From contig JAFKAC010000012.1 of NCBI GenBank assembly GCA_025766275.1, forward strand, positions 558,001-622,000: a stretch of 64,000 nucleotides of DNA, read 5' to 3'. Below are positions 33,490 to 45,180 of the stretch, piece by piece (positions within the stretch are counted from its first letter, which is position 1; each line of letters starts with the position of its first letter). The position numbers were made by a program, and so were the translations under genes. Below the pieces are notes generated by a model. The model was not told the origin of the DNA. It saw nothing but the letters and a program-made list of their open reading frames with translations, and made no database searches. This stretch comes from Lactarius indigo. Taxonomy: Eukaryota; Basidiomycota; Agaricomycetes; Russulales; Russulaceae.

Positions 33490-33922
33490 AGTGTGCCTGA
33501 AAAAACGCGGAAACGAGCACGAACGTGGCGGCAAATTGTGGAAAGTATAAGGGGGTGTCTACTGAGCCACTCAGGAAGGTAGTCCAATCTGTACGCCAGG
33601 ATGCTCGATTCGGAACGATGCCTAGCCGGCCATCCGCACCACCTACTTTCTGCAACGTCGATCGCATCTGTGTTCATGTCTGTGAAGCTTCCGAACCCCG
33701 CGAATCCTACATTGCGCGATGGACCATCGTTCAATATGCCAGGCGAGGAGCGTCTGCTGCAAACACCCGTGGAGGAGGCGGTGTATGCATTACGTGCGGG
33801 CAGGAGCTCATCCAGGAGCGTCCGCACACCCGCCTCATCAAAACAGCGGCGCTGTCGCGCAAGGGGTGTGAACGTGCTGGCAGTGACATCAAGGCTACCA
33901 TAGCAAAGCTGCTCGCAAAGTG
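33490..33922 (+). pseudogene. Old SPT exon-4 remnant b
   Basis: Frame-shifting matches to the LCB1 C-terminus: VKLPNPANPTLRDGPSFNMP (AKPPNPA..PAPRDG..SFDIA), GEERLLQTPVEE, GQELIQERP and KTAALSRKGCERAGSDIKAT, ending AKLLAK-stop at 33922. It occupies the same place behind SDR remnant b as the remnants behind a, c and d do. Confidence 0.7.
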
Positions 33923-34473
33923 AAATTGGGTGCGCCTGCTACTTCCCCGCGCCGATCCGGAGCTCACTCCCTACGTCCTTGATTTTCTCCCACCCTTTAC
34001 GGTCTATATCACATGCACTCTTCAACACTCGGGTGCTGTCTTGATTACAGTAATGCTGCATGCACATATTCAGTCAAGGATACATCAGTTAGGATTGTCG
34101 TTTGGAAGGTGGCCGGTATTGACGCTGACCGATCTGAGGCGGAGTGATTCGCAAGCAGATCCAGAACATACAGCATACAGTACATAGTCTAATTTGAGAA
34201 AGCAGTCCACTCTCATTGACGCATGGGGAGGGTGCAATGTCGTCTTTTGAGTAGACGAGGTGGCATGTGCTCATTGCCGCCATTTTCAACTGGCCCAAAG
34301 GACCACAACTCGCTGCACTCAGTAATGTCGACCACCGGTACGCGTGACATTAGGGGTGGGGTCGAGCCAGTTGTACCTGGCGTCATTGATGACTTGATCG
34401 GGTTTTCGGTGACTGCATAGTACATACAGTACTACCTAGCTCCGTTTTCGCAATCTCTTCTTCCTAATGCCGA
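33923..34473. other. Spacer between SPT remnant b and the P-loop fragment
   Basis: A decayed SPT 3' module (GGGTGCGCCTGCTACTTCCC, TACAGTAATGCTGCATGCAC), then a segment similar to 24.8 and 42.7 kb (GAGTGATTCGCAAGCAG). No gene is seen. Confidence 0.45.
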
Positions 34474-34981
34474 ATGTCCTCCTCCCTCATGGAACAGTGT
34501 TCTCCCTCTGCGTATGGCGCCATAATTGACAAGACTGATCCAGAGTCGTCTCAGAGCACCCGGCTTAACGATTCTCGTGCACTCGTGCAGCTGCATCGCA
34601 AATTCTGGCTCAAGGGTGTGCAGGACATGCCCGAGAACGAATCCATGGACATAGATAAGGATGAAGACGCAGACGAGGACGAGGACGGGGGAGATGAGAC
34701 CGGTCCCGGTTACATCCTCAATCTTGGCATCCCACGTATACAACGGTCAGTGCTCTGGGTTCGCAAAGAGTACATCTGGCTGTATGGATATTGCGATAAG
34801 TATCTGGAATCACTCCGCCACGAGCAGACGCCCCCCTCAGTGGTCGTCACAGGACAACCTGGCATTGGTAAGGGTTTTACTGTGTGATATTACCGTTCTT
34901 GAAATATACTGGCTGAAAGGGAAGAGCTATTGGGTCACCTATGCTTTGTGCCGACGTCTCGCCGAAGGGAAGCCAGTCATC
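34474..34981 (+). pseudogene. 5' fragment of a P-loop NTPase gene (RHS/Crinkler-like family?)
   Basis: Exon 1 is 34474-34867, the intron 34868-34919 (GT-AG, 52 nt) and exon 2 starts at 34920. Splicing restores a Walker A: GQPGIGKSYWVTYALCRRLA. Upstream are a Lys/Asp/Glu acidic tract and RKEYIWLYGYCDKYLESLRH followed by PPSVVVTG. From memory, similar N-termini occur in large agaricomycete P-loop proteins often annotated as Crinkler or retrotransposon-hot-spot-like; this is tentative. After GKPVI (about 34981) the sequence becomes the SPT upstream module (GGCAGTGAACTCACCATCTC), so the rest of the NTPase was lost at a recombination breakpoint. Confidence 0.6.
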
Positions 34982-35102
34982 TGCGACCGAGGCAGTGAAC
35001 TCACCATCTCACCGTCGGCCCGCGCACCCGCCGAGACCGCAACTGAGCACCACAGAAGGCCTTGGAGACTTGCGCTTACGTCGTGTTCACTCCGATCCGA
35101 CC

Positions 35103-36922
35103 ATGGCCACCATCAATGGCTCAGCCTCCGGTCTCGAGCCTCTCTTTGCATTTCTATCCTATTTTCTTATACGAGCGGCGTTTTTTTTCTTTTATAAAAT
35201 AAATAAGATACCTGGATCCCATGTCATTGCTCGTTACGTCAACACTTCCCACCAGAACAACCGCAGTCGCACTTCTTGGCCCTCTTCGTCATTCGCACCC
35301 TTCTTCGGTCCTGTACCCGTGCAGACAATGGCGAAAAGCACTTTATTCACTTTTCTGACAAGGTTCGTCCGCTGAGTATCTCTCAGTTGGCCCACACTGA
35401 CCCACGTTCAACGCCGCAGGAGGTCGACGAGCTTGTAGATGAATGGATCCCAGAGCCCCTAGGAGAGCCCCTAGGTGCCCCGCTTACCCCCGGGCCAGAA
35501 GAACAATATGATCTCGCTTCTGTACCCGTGGTCTCTGGTCCAAATGGGCCCAGGCCGAAACTCGTCAACACGGGCAAGCAATTTCTCAATCTTGCTAGCT
35601 ACAACTACACGGGCCTCGCCGGCAACGAAGCTATCAAAGTGCGTGCGATAGAGACCCTCCGGAAATATGGTGTCGGTAGCTGTGGCCTTCCTGGGTTCTA
35701 CGGTACTATTGGTGCGTTTGTGCTGTCGATGCGCCTTTACTGTGATGAATAGCTTAGGTCTGCAGATGTCCACACGGATCTTGAACGAGACATAGCGGAG
35801 TTCCTCGGTACAGAGGCCTCGATCCTCTATTCCCAGAGGTTCTCGACAATACCTTGTATGATCTCCGCCTTTGCGACGCGTGGCGACATCATCGTCGCTG
35901 ACCGGGGTACCAATTTTGCGTTCTACTTCCACGGTTCGCTGGTTCGATCACAACGACCTGAAAAGCCTGGAAGACGTGCTCTTGGCGTAGAAAAAGAACG
36001 TCGGAAACGTCGGGGACCTCTTACAAGGCGATTCATCGTCACCGAGGGTATCTTCGAGAAGGACGACGCCATGGCTGATTCACCTAAACTGGAGGGTTGT
36101 GCGCGATCGAAGACAGTATTGTCGGATGACTCGGTGAATAGATCGAGTTGAAACACAAATACAAGTACCGTCTTATCCTCGATGAGAGCATCTCGTTTGG
36201 TACAGTAGGCCGAACCGGACGCGGTCTTACGGAACTCTATAACGTCCCGGTATGTGTCTGTTTTGATTCGCTTTGTCGCATGTTGGGTCAACTGAACGGC
36301 AAAGGCCACGCAAATTGACATGATCATCGGATCGATTGCCAATGGGCTCAACTCGGCGGGGGGTTTCTGCGCGGGCTCACGTATCGTGGTGGATCACTAG
36401 CACATTAACAGCACCTCCTTCGTTTTCTCCGCAACGGTTCCGTCGCTCCTCGCTGTCTCTGCGTCGGAGGGCATCAACATCCTGCGGAACACGCCATCGA
36501 TCTTAAGCACGCTACAGGAGAACGTGCGGGCGATGCGGGCCGTTCTTGATCGTGTCGATGGCATAACTATCCCTTCGCACGCCGCCTCGCCGATCATCCA
36601 CATCCACTTGCGATCTGCGGCGACGCTTTCTGCATCCACATCCGCATCTACGAAGCCGCCGAACCCTGCAACCCCCGCGCCGCGGGATGCGCCTTGGTTC
36701 GACATAGCGGGCGAGGAGCGCATACTGCAGGACATCGTGGATGAGACGCTTGCGCAGGGTGTATGGATCACGCGGGCGCGGCGGCTACGCGGGCAGGAAC
36801 TCGATGAGGCACGTCCGAGTATCCGGCTCTCTGTGACGGCGGCACTATCGCGCAAGGAGTGCGAACGCGCTGCTGGCGTCATCAAATCGGCCGTCGTGAA
36901 GGTGCTGACGAAGCGCAAATGA
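35103..36922 (+). pseudogene. SPT-D: type-2 LCB1 pseudogene
   Basis: ATG and N-terminus are present (MATINGSASGLEPLFAFLSY). Defects: a 13-nt deletion shifts frame (CGCACTTCTTGGCCC, where SPT-A has CGCACAGTCCTCGAAATCC...); a deletion in exon 2 removes the AIQKGLQIS codons (near 35918); an in-frame TAG lies in exon 4 (GATCACTAGCAC near 36395). There is also a duplicated EPLG and an inserted Gly-Pro in exon 1. Exons 3 and 4 otherwise resemble SPT-A, including the DESISFG region and the VVKVLTKRK end. The 13-nt deletion is shared with SPT-F and SPT-H. Confidence 0.85.
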
Positions 36923-37338
36923 GTGCGCCTGCTGCCCCCACGCGCCGATCCGGAGGTCTCCAGCCATGTTTTTGCCTTATTTTCTCCCGACCTTTACAGC
37001 TTGTATCACTTCTGGTAGAACGCGACATTATCTTTATTACGGTAATACACGCATGCGGTTAAGCATCAGCTAGGAAGTATTGAACGCTTGTTACCAAGTT
37101 ATGTCGATATGCAACTGGTGCTTCTTCGCATGGGATCGGACGCCGGCTTCCTTCTGAAGGTATATATGGTTCACGGGATATCGACAAGGATATCGACGAC
37201 AGACGCGTGCGTATTCTGTGGGGTTCATCAATTCATCAATTCCTCACCATCGCCAACTACGACTTCGTCTGGCAGTTATACACAAAATTTTGATATTACA
37301 GTAATAGGTCTCTGCGCTGGAATGTGGACACATATTAG
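36923..37338. other. Convergent 3' intergenic module SPT-D / NLR4
   Basis: Close to the SPT-A / NLR1 module, with an added GATATCGACAAGGATATCGA duplication near 37177. No gene is seen. Confidence 0.6.
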
Positions 37339-40300
37339 CTATGGCTGAGCTACAGAACTATGTTCTAACAATAGTTTCGTCATTTCATCGTGTCCTTCAG
37401 ACGAGGCCACTTCGAATGGCCTCTTACCTTCTCCATCCTTCTCACCTACATTCGCTCCATGGCTGAGTAGCAACCGAGCGACCTCGACTAACCCTTGGGA
37501 CGAGGCTTTATGTAACGGAGTCGACTGATTGTCGTCACGTGCACTTGGGTCCGCCCCATGTTCCAGTAGTCGCTGCACCACGTCGACCGCCCCCGGGCGA
37601 AGAGCATATTTGGATATGATGAAGTATAACGGAGTTTCGCCTTGGTTAGTCCGGGAGTTGACGTCTGCATTGTGTTCGAGCACCATTCTGACTGCCTCGT
37701 GTTTGATATTCGCTCCCGCTATGTGTAGTGGTGTCCACCCATTATCCCTCCGAGCATTTGGATCTGCGCCATGATTGAGTAGCCAGCGCATGATGTCGGC
37801 GTGTCCGTCGATCGACGCAGTGTATAGCGGAGTCCTTTCTCCGTCACCTCGGACATCTACGACCGCACCGTGCTTGTGGAGTAAATTCGCGATATCGAAG
37901 TGTCTCTTGTACACAGCTGCCGGAAGCGGGGCTATGAGGTGACCACCATGCGCATTTATTTGTTCCGGGTGCTTCATGATAAGACGTTCTGTCAGGTCAT
38001 AAAGTCCACAGAATGCCGCATAGTAAAGTGGGGAACCAACACCCTCTGTGCGCGAGAAATAGTACCATTTTTCGTCGATGTTGTGCACCCGGATCCACGC
38101 TGCGAAATGTGGCTTCGAGCTGTCAAATAGGTTGTCCATCCCATCTTGTATGCGTGATGACACCTTCTCGAATCGCGCATGGTCCGCCCAGTGTTGAGCA
38201 GCGTATTCGACCAGGGGAAACGCATAGCGATTAGCATGTTCGTCAAGCCGGAGTAGCGTCCCCAAGCACGCCTGCGCAAGGATAGTATGCGCAGCCCCGA
38301 GATCGATATGAAATCGTGAAACATCGCCTTGAGATTGTGCCAGACGAGCCGACGTCAGGTATTCTTTCACCGAAAAGTGCGAGAATTGTACCACCCGCGA
38401 ACCATGATGACGGACAATGGCGATCAAACTTGAACACGTCGAAAGTACAGCTTCCTCTTGGTCGTCCCACCGCCAGTCGTCCTTCAACTTCGGCATCCCT
38501 CCCGAGCTCGACGCTTGAAAATCGAATGCCAGTAGTTCCGCGAGCTCCTCGACTCGAAGCGGTCGAACAGCTACAGCGAGGCACTGCAACAGGCGATGGG
38601 CGTTATCCTTTTGGGCTTTATTGATGCTCTTCAATATCCGCTCGTATGTCTCGTCCAGGGACTCAGGCAATTCGTTGAGAAATTGACGGAGGTTCTGGGG
38701 GAAGCAATGTCGCAGGGCGTCTAACTGACAAAACACCCATCTGAACCTGCACGACAACATAAGAAACAACTGTTAGCGTAGAATAGCCTGATGGTCTCAC
38801 ATTCCGTCGGATCTTTCTGTCAGCGTCTCGATCACAAGCTTTTTATCGTCTGCTCTCCATCTCCTCATGGCCGTACTCGGGGACGAGTTGACGACATTTC
38901 GAACGTAGTCCGCGATGTCCGATTTTTGTCCACTTTCGTCATGTAGAGAAACTGAACGAGATGCGAGGGGGTCGAGGACAGCTCGGATGTCAACTTCTGG
39001 GCGACTGGTCGCGCAAATGTGAAGTCCTTGCAGGTCGAGGCCCACGAGTTCCTTCACGAGTTGGAGGACCTCATCACGAGGAGACGGAATCCCGGGCGAG
39101 TCTGGACATTCGTCGAGCGCATCCAGGACGATGAAAATTGGGCCCTGTCCCGGTAGTCTCAGCATCTCTTTCAGGCATTCTTTCAAAGTGTCGTCACTCG
39201 GCTGTCGAGTGCCATTTTCGTGTGCGTCATAAACGTGGTGGAGAATATCGCAGAAAGGACTAGAGCGAGTAGAAAGCTGGAATACGAGAGAACATAGTAG
39301 GTGGTGACAAGTTTGCTTGGTGAGATCCTTGAAGTCGAAGTAAAAGTAGGCCATGATGGCCAATCCAGCTTCGCATGCAACCATTATGTCTTGAATGACG
39401 GAGGAACTGACGGGGAATAAGTTCAGACGGGAAGCAGGCAAGGAACAACATACCAGATAACACTTTTCCCGGAGCCCGCTACAGAAATCAGAGTCCATCA
39501 GAAAACGTGAGCATGAAAAACGCTGATAAAAGCGCACGTTTTCCGTGGATCCACAAAAGGGAGCCGGTAGACTTCCATTTGATGAAGATACTTCCTTGAA
39601 AGAACCACACGGCCGTTCCCTTGTGTTGAGCCTTTTGTGCAATGTTGTGATTTGTGGACGGATCCGCGGGAGAGAGCCAGGCTCGTAGGAGTTGTTTTAT
39701 CTGGTTCCCTATGAGTAGGTTTAAGCGCGAGCAGTGGGCGACGACTAGTAGGCTAGGAGATGACGAACACTTGATTTCATCTACGCTGTTTGCCGTCTGT
39801 TGGATGATTGATTTTGCTTCCGTTACCACCAGTCTTGCCTCCTTGCCATCTGAAAGTAGAATGTTAGAAGGGATCGGTGACTGGCTAGACGCGCGTCGCG
39901 CACCATTAATGACTACTTGGACCTTTTCGTCAACGCATTGCACTCTGTCACCTACATCACCCACTTTTCCGCCCACGTCGCCTACTTTGTCGCCGATGTC
40001 TTCTACCTTGCCGCCGATGTCTTCGACCTTGTCGTCGATGCTCTCCACTTTACCGTCGACTACTTTCACGTCGTCGTGGACAATGTGTGTCATCTTCAGC
40101 ACCTCCGCAAGCGCCATTCGGGCCTCTTCTTGCGTCAATCGGTCTAGCCTCTTGACCGCGTCCTCCAGGTCAGTCCTTCCGGCCAATTTCTTCAGCAATT
40201 TTTCTATGCGTACTTCAGTAGAGACCGATAGACGGCCAATCGGAAACTTACTTGTTGATCCCCGTCTTAGCTCTTTAGTTGCAATCCCAAAGATAGTAAG

Positions 40301-40892
40301 CACCTCCACCATTATCTTCGTGATTATGTTTGTCATCGCCGCAGTCGGTGTCACCTCTGTGTAAGTTTCGAGTCGGTTGAAAAAGAAGCCTATGCGTTCG
40401 AAGAGCTCTGCAAGAGTGTCTTTGCCAGCCGCAACATCCCTGGCTGCCTATAAGACCTTCAACATCAGAACAATCCGCTTAAAGAATAGATGGGTTACTC
40501 GCTAAAAGGAAGACACCAATGCCTGCGAAGATCACTTTTGCAGGCGAAAACACCTACAAATATAGATCAGAGAGGTCCACATTTGCTCAAATATCGGGAC
40601 CTACCAGGCTGACGCCCTCGGAGATGATAGCTGAAAATGCGTACAAGACGTTCACGGTTGGGATCAACCACTTCGTCAATCTCTCATCGCTACTGTGAGT
40701 TTGGTCGAATTCCCGAATTTGGTCTTGAAGGACAGCAAGGATAGCGCTAGTTGAGTGGCATGATTGTAACTGGGAGGCGAGTGGGTGCGCGATAAGATCC
40801 TTCTTTGTCTGCTTTTGGTACGACTTCAAGGCAGCATTGAAAATGTCTTGGAAGCGTGAGGAAGCTGCGGCTGTAGAAGTCGTCTGGGACAT
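37339..40892 (-). CDS. NLR4: Goodbye-like, NACHT, ankyrin STAND receptor
   Basis: Same nine-exon plan, no disabling change seen; start MSQTTSTAAASSRFQDIF. Introns 3 to 5 are frame-neutral and open here, so exons 3-6 can be read as one 288-codon stretch if unspliced. Six heptads (KVESIDD, KVEDIGG, KVEDIGD, KVGDVGG, KVGDVGD, RVQCVDE) precede KVQVV. Intron 2 has a GC donor (TTA then GCGAGT). Walker A is GKPGSGKS, Walker B FIVLDALDECPD, then TSRPEVDI. The linker reads DEKWYYFSRTEGVGSPLY and the variable repeat QGETPLYFIISKYALRPGA. The last repeat carries GEKDGEGKRPFEVASSEG. The C-terminal third is closest to NLR7. Confidence 0.86.
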
Positions 40893-41299
40893 GGGGACGG
40901 TAAATTTGGAGGAATACAGGACAATCTGTGTACAGATGAGAGTGGGAAGACGGGGCGGATAGAGATTGCGAGCACCGCCTGGTCCGCCTCGTGGTCAGTT
41001 TGAAGCCTCCGAACGAGGCGCCGGTGAGCCCCAATACGCGTGCATGAACGATAGGCGCTTGATGACGATGTTGCTGGAACCGGCACGTGCAGTACCTGTT
41101 CTCTAACTTGCATCACGACAATCACAAAATGTAGAAATTTGCCATTGTCTGTGCTAGGGCGAACATGTACGGCACAAGTCTGACGACTCTGCGCCGGGAC
41201 AAATACTCATTATTCCATTACCCCATCATGCATCATTATTCATGATACCCCCACCTCTCTTCGTATATCTGTGTAAACACGTATTCTCACTCTTCCATT
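40893..41299. other. NLR4 upstream region
   Basis: Promoter region of NLR4, similar to that of NLR2 (GGCGCCGGTGAGCCCCAATA, GATAGGCGCTTGATGA). It then leads to the SDR remnant at about 41269, the left end of a large duplication. No gene is seen. Confidence 0.5.
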
Positions 41300-41830
41300 G
41301 CCTACTGCTGACGACACAATGCGTGACATTCAAAGCCTGATGCACCTTGCAGGTAGAGTCACCGGACCAAAGCAAATGTTTCGATTACTTCCTCACCCGT
41401 CGCCACACATGGATCCCTACAGATCTGCACACACAATTCGGGCATTTGCTTTCAGTAGCCTTCCATGCCGCAAGGTAGCCCTACACACGCAGACACGGCG
41501 ATGACGGAAGTCGAAGGAGAGGTAGGGGCCACGCCTGGGCAGAGCGGCCTTCGGTTCCTCTAGCTGGACCTGGCGCCGTTACGTGCGACCAAGGCTGCTG
41601 CAGAGGAGTTTTCCCGGCGCGAGGAGAGGCTGGACATCCTGAGTTCGTCGCAGTCCTCCTAACCTTCGTAAAAGACAAATATTTCTTCTGATGTCTGTGT
41701 TGAACAAAGGTCAATAATGCTGGAAGGCTATACGATGACTATATTGACAGCGGAGTGGCTCGAGCAGATGGAGAGGGTGCTCCAATCGCCATGATGATGG
41801 TTCACCCAGGGATTCGACTGGTACGCGCCC
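41300..41830 (+). pseudogene. SDR remnant c
   Basis: Degenerate copy with ADDTMRDIQSLMHLAGRVTG (start of the SDR), LDLAPLRATKAAAEEFSRRE, then RLDILSSSQSS, and the GTCAATAATGCTGG (VNNA) part. No open frame spans them. Nearly identical to remnant d. Confidence 0.6.
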
Positions 41831-41989
41831 CCTCCATCCCAAATGCAAGAACGACACACTGACCAGACGTGCACATGCGCTTCACAGATGCGCCAGGGAG
41901 ATACGGCCCATTGTATCACTAATCTGTACATTACGCTAACATCCTGTGGCACAAAGCCTCCTCAACGACGCTCTACGTGGTGACGAGCA

Positions 41990-42508
41990 CAAACGTGGCG
42001 GCGGATCGTGATACCGAGCCGTTCGGGAAGGTCATCTAACCGGCGCGCCAAGATGTGCACGACTGTACACCGGCAATGCAGCTCTGGGAGGAAACAGACC
42101 GGCGAGGCGTTGGGCATAGTTACCACGGCCATGAGGCGTGAGATTGGCGCGAACCGGTACGGCTTCGGTTCATGTTGGGTGTCCGTAGACACCAGATGCT
42201 AACGCACTTGATCCGGAACGCTGCCTCACCGATCATCCACACCAACTATATTCTGCAACGCCGACTACATATTCATGTCGGTGAAGCCGCCGAACTTCGC
42301 GATACCTGCGTCGTGTATGCACTGTTATTCAACATAGCAGGTTAGTCGTGGAGGACACGCTCTTACCGGGCGTGTGGATCATGGATGGGCTGGAGCTTGT
42401 TGAGGAGGAACCATCTCTCCATAACAGTGGCGCTGTCACGCAAGGACTGCGAGCGTGCCGGTGGTGTTATCACTCCCGCCATAGCGAAGGTGCTTGCAAA
42501 GCGCAATT
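41990..42508 (+). pseudogene. Old SPT exon-4 remnant c
   Basis: Matches remnant a and remnant d almost base for base, with the VEDTLLPGVWIMDG-type piece followed by LELVEEEPS and AKRN-stop at about 42508. The reading frame is broken repeatedly. Confidence 0.65.
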
Positions 42509-43058
42509 GAGTGCACCTGCTGCCCCCGCCCGCCGATCCAGAGCTCTCCCGCTGTCCCTTATTATCATCCATCCTTTATGCGGTCTATATCGCGTGCATT
42601 CTCCGACACCTAGGTCCTATCTCTATCAACTTACGGTAGTGCACGTACACGGCTAAGGATACGTCATTGTCGGTGAAAGGTGATAAGTGTGGACGTTGGC
42701 CGGTCTGAAGAGGGGTGATTCACGAGCAGAGGCCTACTACATAGTCCGCTTTGAGAAAGTGGCGAACTCAATGGCGAACTCGCATCGGCATGTGGCCCGG
42801 GGAGGATGCGGTGTCATTTGTTGAATGGAAGAGGCGGCGTGTACTCATCACCGCAAATTTCAACTGTTTGAAAGTACCACCACCCTTTCCAATGTTTCAT
42901 TCGCCCGCCCGCCCGCACTCAGTAACTTAATCGCAAGGAATCGACGACGAGACCGATGACCTAATTCACGACAACTCCTCACTCCCGGCCGGCCCGTCCG
43001 CCGGCCCGTTGAGACTGCGACTGAGCGCCGCCGACGTTGCGTTCACTCCAATCCGACC
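42509..43058. other. Spacer between SPT remnant c and SPT-E
   Basis: Same content as 24595-25139: an old SPT 3' module, the GGTCTGAAGAGGGGTGATTC stretch and an SPT upstream module. No gene is seen. Confidence 0.5.
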
Positions 43059-44788
43059 ATGACTGGACGACCATCATGATGGCTCAGCGCTCAGCCTCCA
43101 CCCTCGAGCCTCTCTTCGCATCTCTATCCTAGGCTCTTGTATGAGCAGAGTCCGTTTTGACTAGATCCCATGTTGCTTGCTATGTCAAGTCTTCCCACTA
43201 GAACGACCCCAGCCGCACAGTCCTCAAAATCTGGAAAGGTTCGTCCGTTGAGTGTCTTTCCACTGACCACACTGACCCACATTCGATGCGACAGGAGCTC
43301 GATGAACTCGTGGATAATTGGACACCAAAACCGCTAGGTGCCGCGCTCACCCCAGAAGAATAATCCGATCTCGCGATCTCGCGCCCGTACCCGTCATCTC
43401 TGGTGCAAACGGGACCAAGCAGAGACTTGTCAGCAGCGGTAAGCAGGTTTTTAATCTTGTGAGCTACAACTTGACAGGCCTCGCTGGCAGCGAAACTGTC
43501 AAAGGTGCACGCGATAGACCTCCGAAACCATGGTGTCGGTAGCTGTGGTTCTCCTGGATTCTACGATACTATTGGTGCGTGCCTGTAGTATCAAAGCGCT
43601 CTTTCTCTGATCAACGATTTCATTTTGGAGATGTCCACATGGACCTTGAGCGCGACATCGCAGACCTCTTCGGCACAGGGGCTTCTATTCTGTACTCGCA
43701 GGGATTCTCGACAATACCTTACATGATATCTGCGTTCGCAAAGCGGGGCGACATCATCACCGGGGTATCAATTTTGGCATCCAGAAGAGCCTACAAATCT
43801 CGCGTTCTACGGTTCGCTGGTTCAATCATAATGGTCTGAAGAATCCCGAAGACGTGTTTCTGAGCGTCGAGAAAAAATGTCGGAAACTTCGCGGACCTGT
43901 TACGCGATGATTCACTGTCACCGAAGGTATCTTCAAGAAGGATACCGCCATGGTCGATTTACCAGAACTGTAAGTTGTGCGCGATCAGAGACAGTACCGT
44001 CGCATCCTGACTTGGTGAATATATGAAGCGCAAGTACAAGCATTCCTGATGAGAGCATCTCCTTTGGCACTGTAGGCCAAACCGGACGGAGTCTTGCAGA
44101 ACTATATAATGTCCCCGTATGCGTCTCCTTTACTTCGCATTGTATTGTGTTTACTCAACTCAACCGCAAAGGCCACGCGAATAGACATGATCGCCAGATC
44201 AGTCAAAACGGGCTCAACTCATCAGGCGGATTCTGCGCGGGCTCGCGTATCGTGGTGGATCACCAGCGCATCAACGGCACATCCTTCGTCTTTTCTGCCT
44301 CGGTCCCGGCGCTCCTCGCTGTCTCCGCCTTGGAGGGTATCAACATCCTGCGCAACACGCCGTCGATCCTGAGCACTCTGCAGGGGAACGTGCGCGTGAC
44401 CCGGGCCGTTCTTGACTAGATCGAAGCGATCATGATCCCTTCGCATACCGCCTCGCTGATCATTCACATCCACCTGCGGTCTGCGGCGACGCTTTCTGCA
44501 TCCACATCCGCACCTGCGAAACCGCCGAACCCCGCGACACCCGCGCCGCGGGATGCGCCTTGGTTCGACATAGCGGGCGAGGAGCGCTTGCTGTAGGACA
44601 TCGTGGACGAGACGCTTGCGCAGGGTATATGGATCACGTGGGCGCGGCGGTTGCGTGGACAGGAGCTCGTTGAGGCACGTCCGAGTATCGGCCTTGCTGT
44701 CGCGGTTGCATTGTCACGCAAGGAGTGCGAACGCGCTGCTGGCGTCATCACGTCGGCCGTCGTGAAGGTGCTGACGAAGCGCAAATGA
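43059..44788 (+). pseudogene. SPT-E: type-1 LCB1 pseudogene
   Basis: Carries the type-1 marks of SPT-C: a TGA in CTTGTATGAGC and loss of the membrane-segment codons. Further stops: GAAGAATAATCC near 43360, CTGTAGGACATC near 44595 and TTGACTAGATCG near 44415. Exon 3 is shortened (GCAAGTACAAGCATTCCTGA). The end of exon 4 (VVKVLTKRK) is kept. Nearly identical to SPT-G. Confidence 0.85.
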
Positions 44789-45180
44789 GCGCGCTTGCTG
44801 CCCCCACGCGCCGATCCGGAGCTTTCCCGTCATGTTTTTGCCTATTTTCTCCACCTATTACAGTTTATGTCTGTCACCTCAGGTAGATCGCTACAGTATC
44901 TTTATTACAGTAATACATGCATGCGGTTAAGCACCAACTAGGAAACATCGAATGTTACAAGTCGTGTCGATCAGCAACTCGTGCTTCTCCGCATGGGGTT
45001 GAACGCCGGCTTCCTTCTGAAGGTATATATGGCTCACGGGATGTGGAGGTGCGTATTCTGTGACGTTCATTAATTCACCAATTCCTCAGCATCGCCAACT
45101 ACGGCTTCGTCTAGCGGTTACACAAAAAATTGTGATATTACAGTGTTCGAACTCTGCGCTGGAACGTGGATACATGTAAG
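44789..45180. other. Convergent 3' intergenic module SPT-E / NLR5
   Basis: Recurring module with TATCTTTATTACAGTAATAC. No gene is seen. Confidence 0.55.

Noticed and set aside
39488..40354. A separate 288-residue gene in NLR4
   Set aside because: It is exons 3-6 of NLR4 read through frame-neutral introns; the same introns contain a stop in NLR7 and the splice sites align in all copies.
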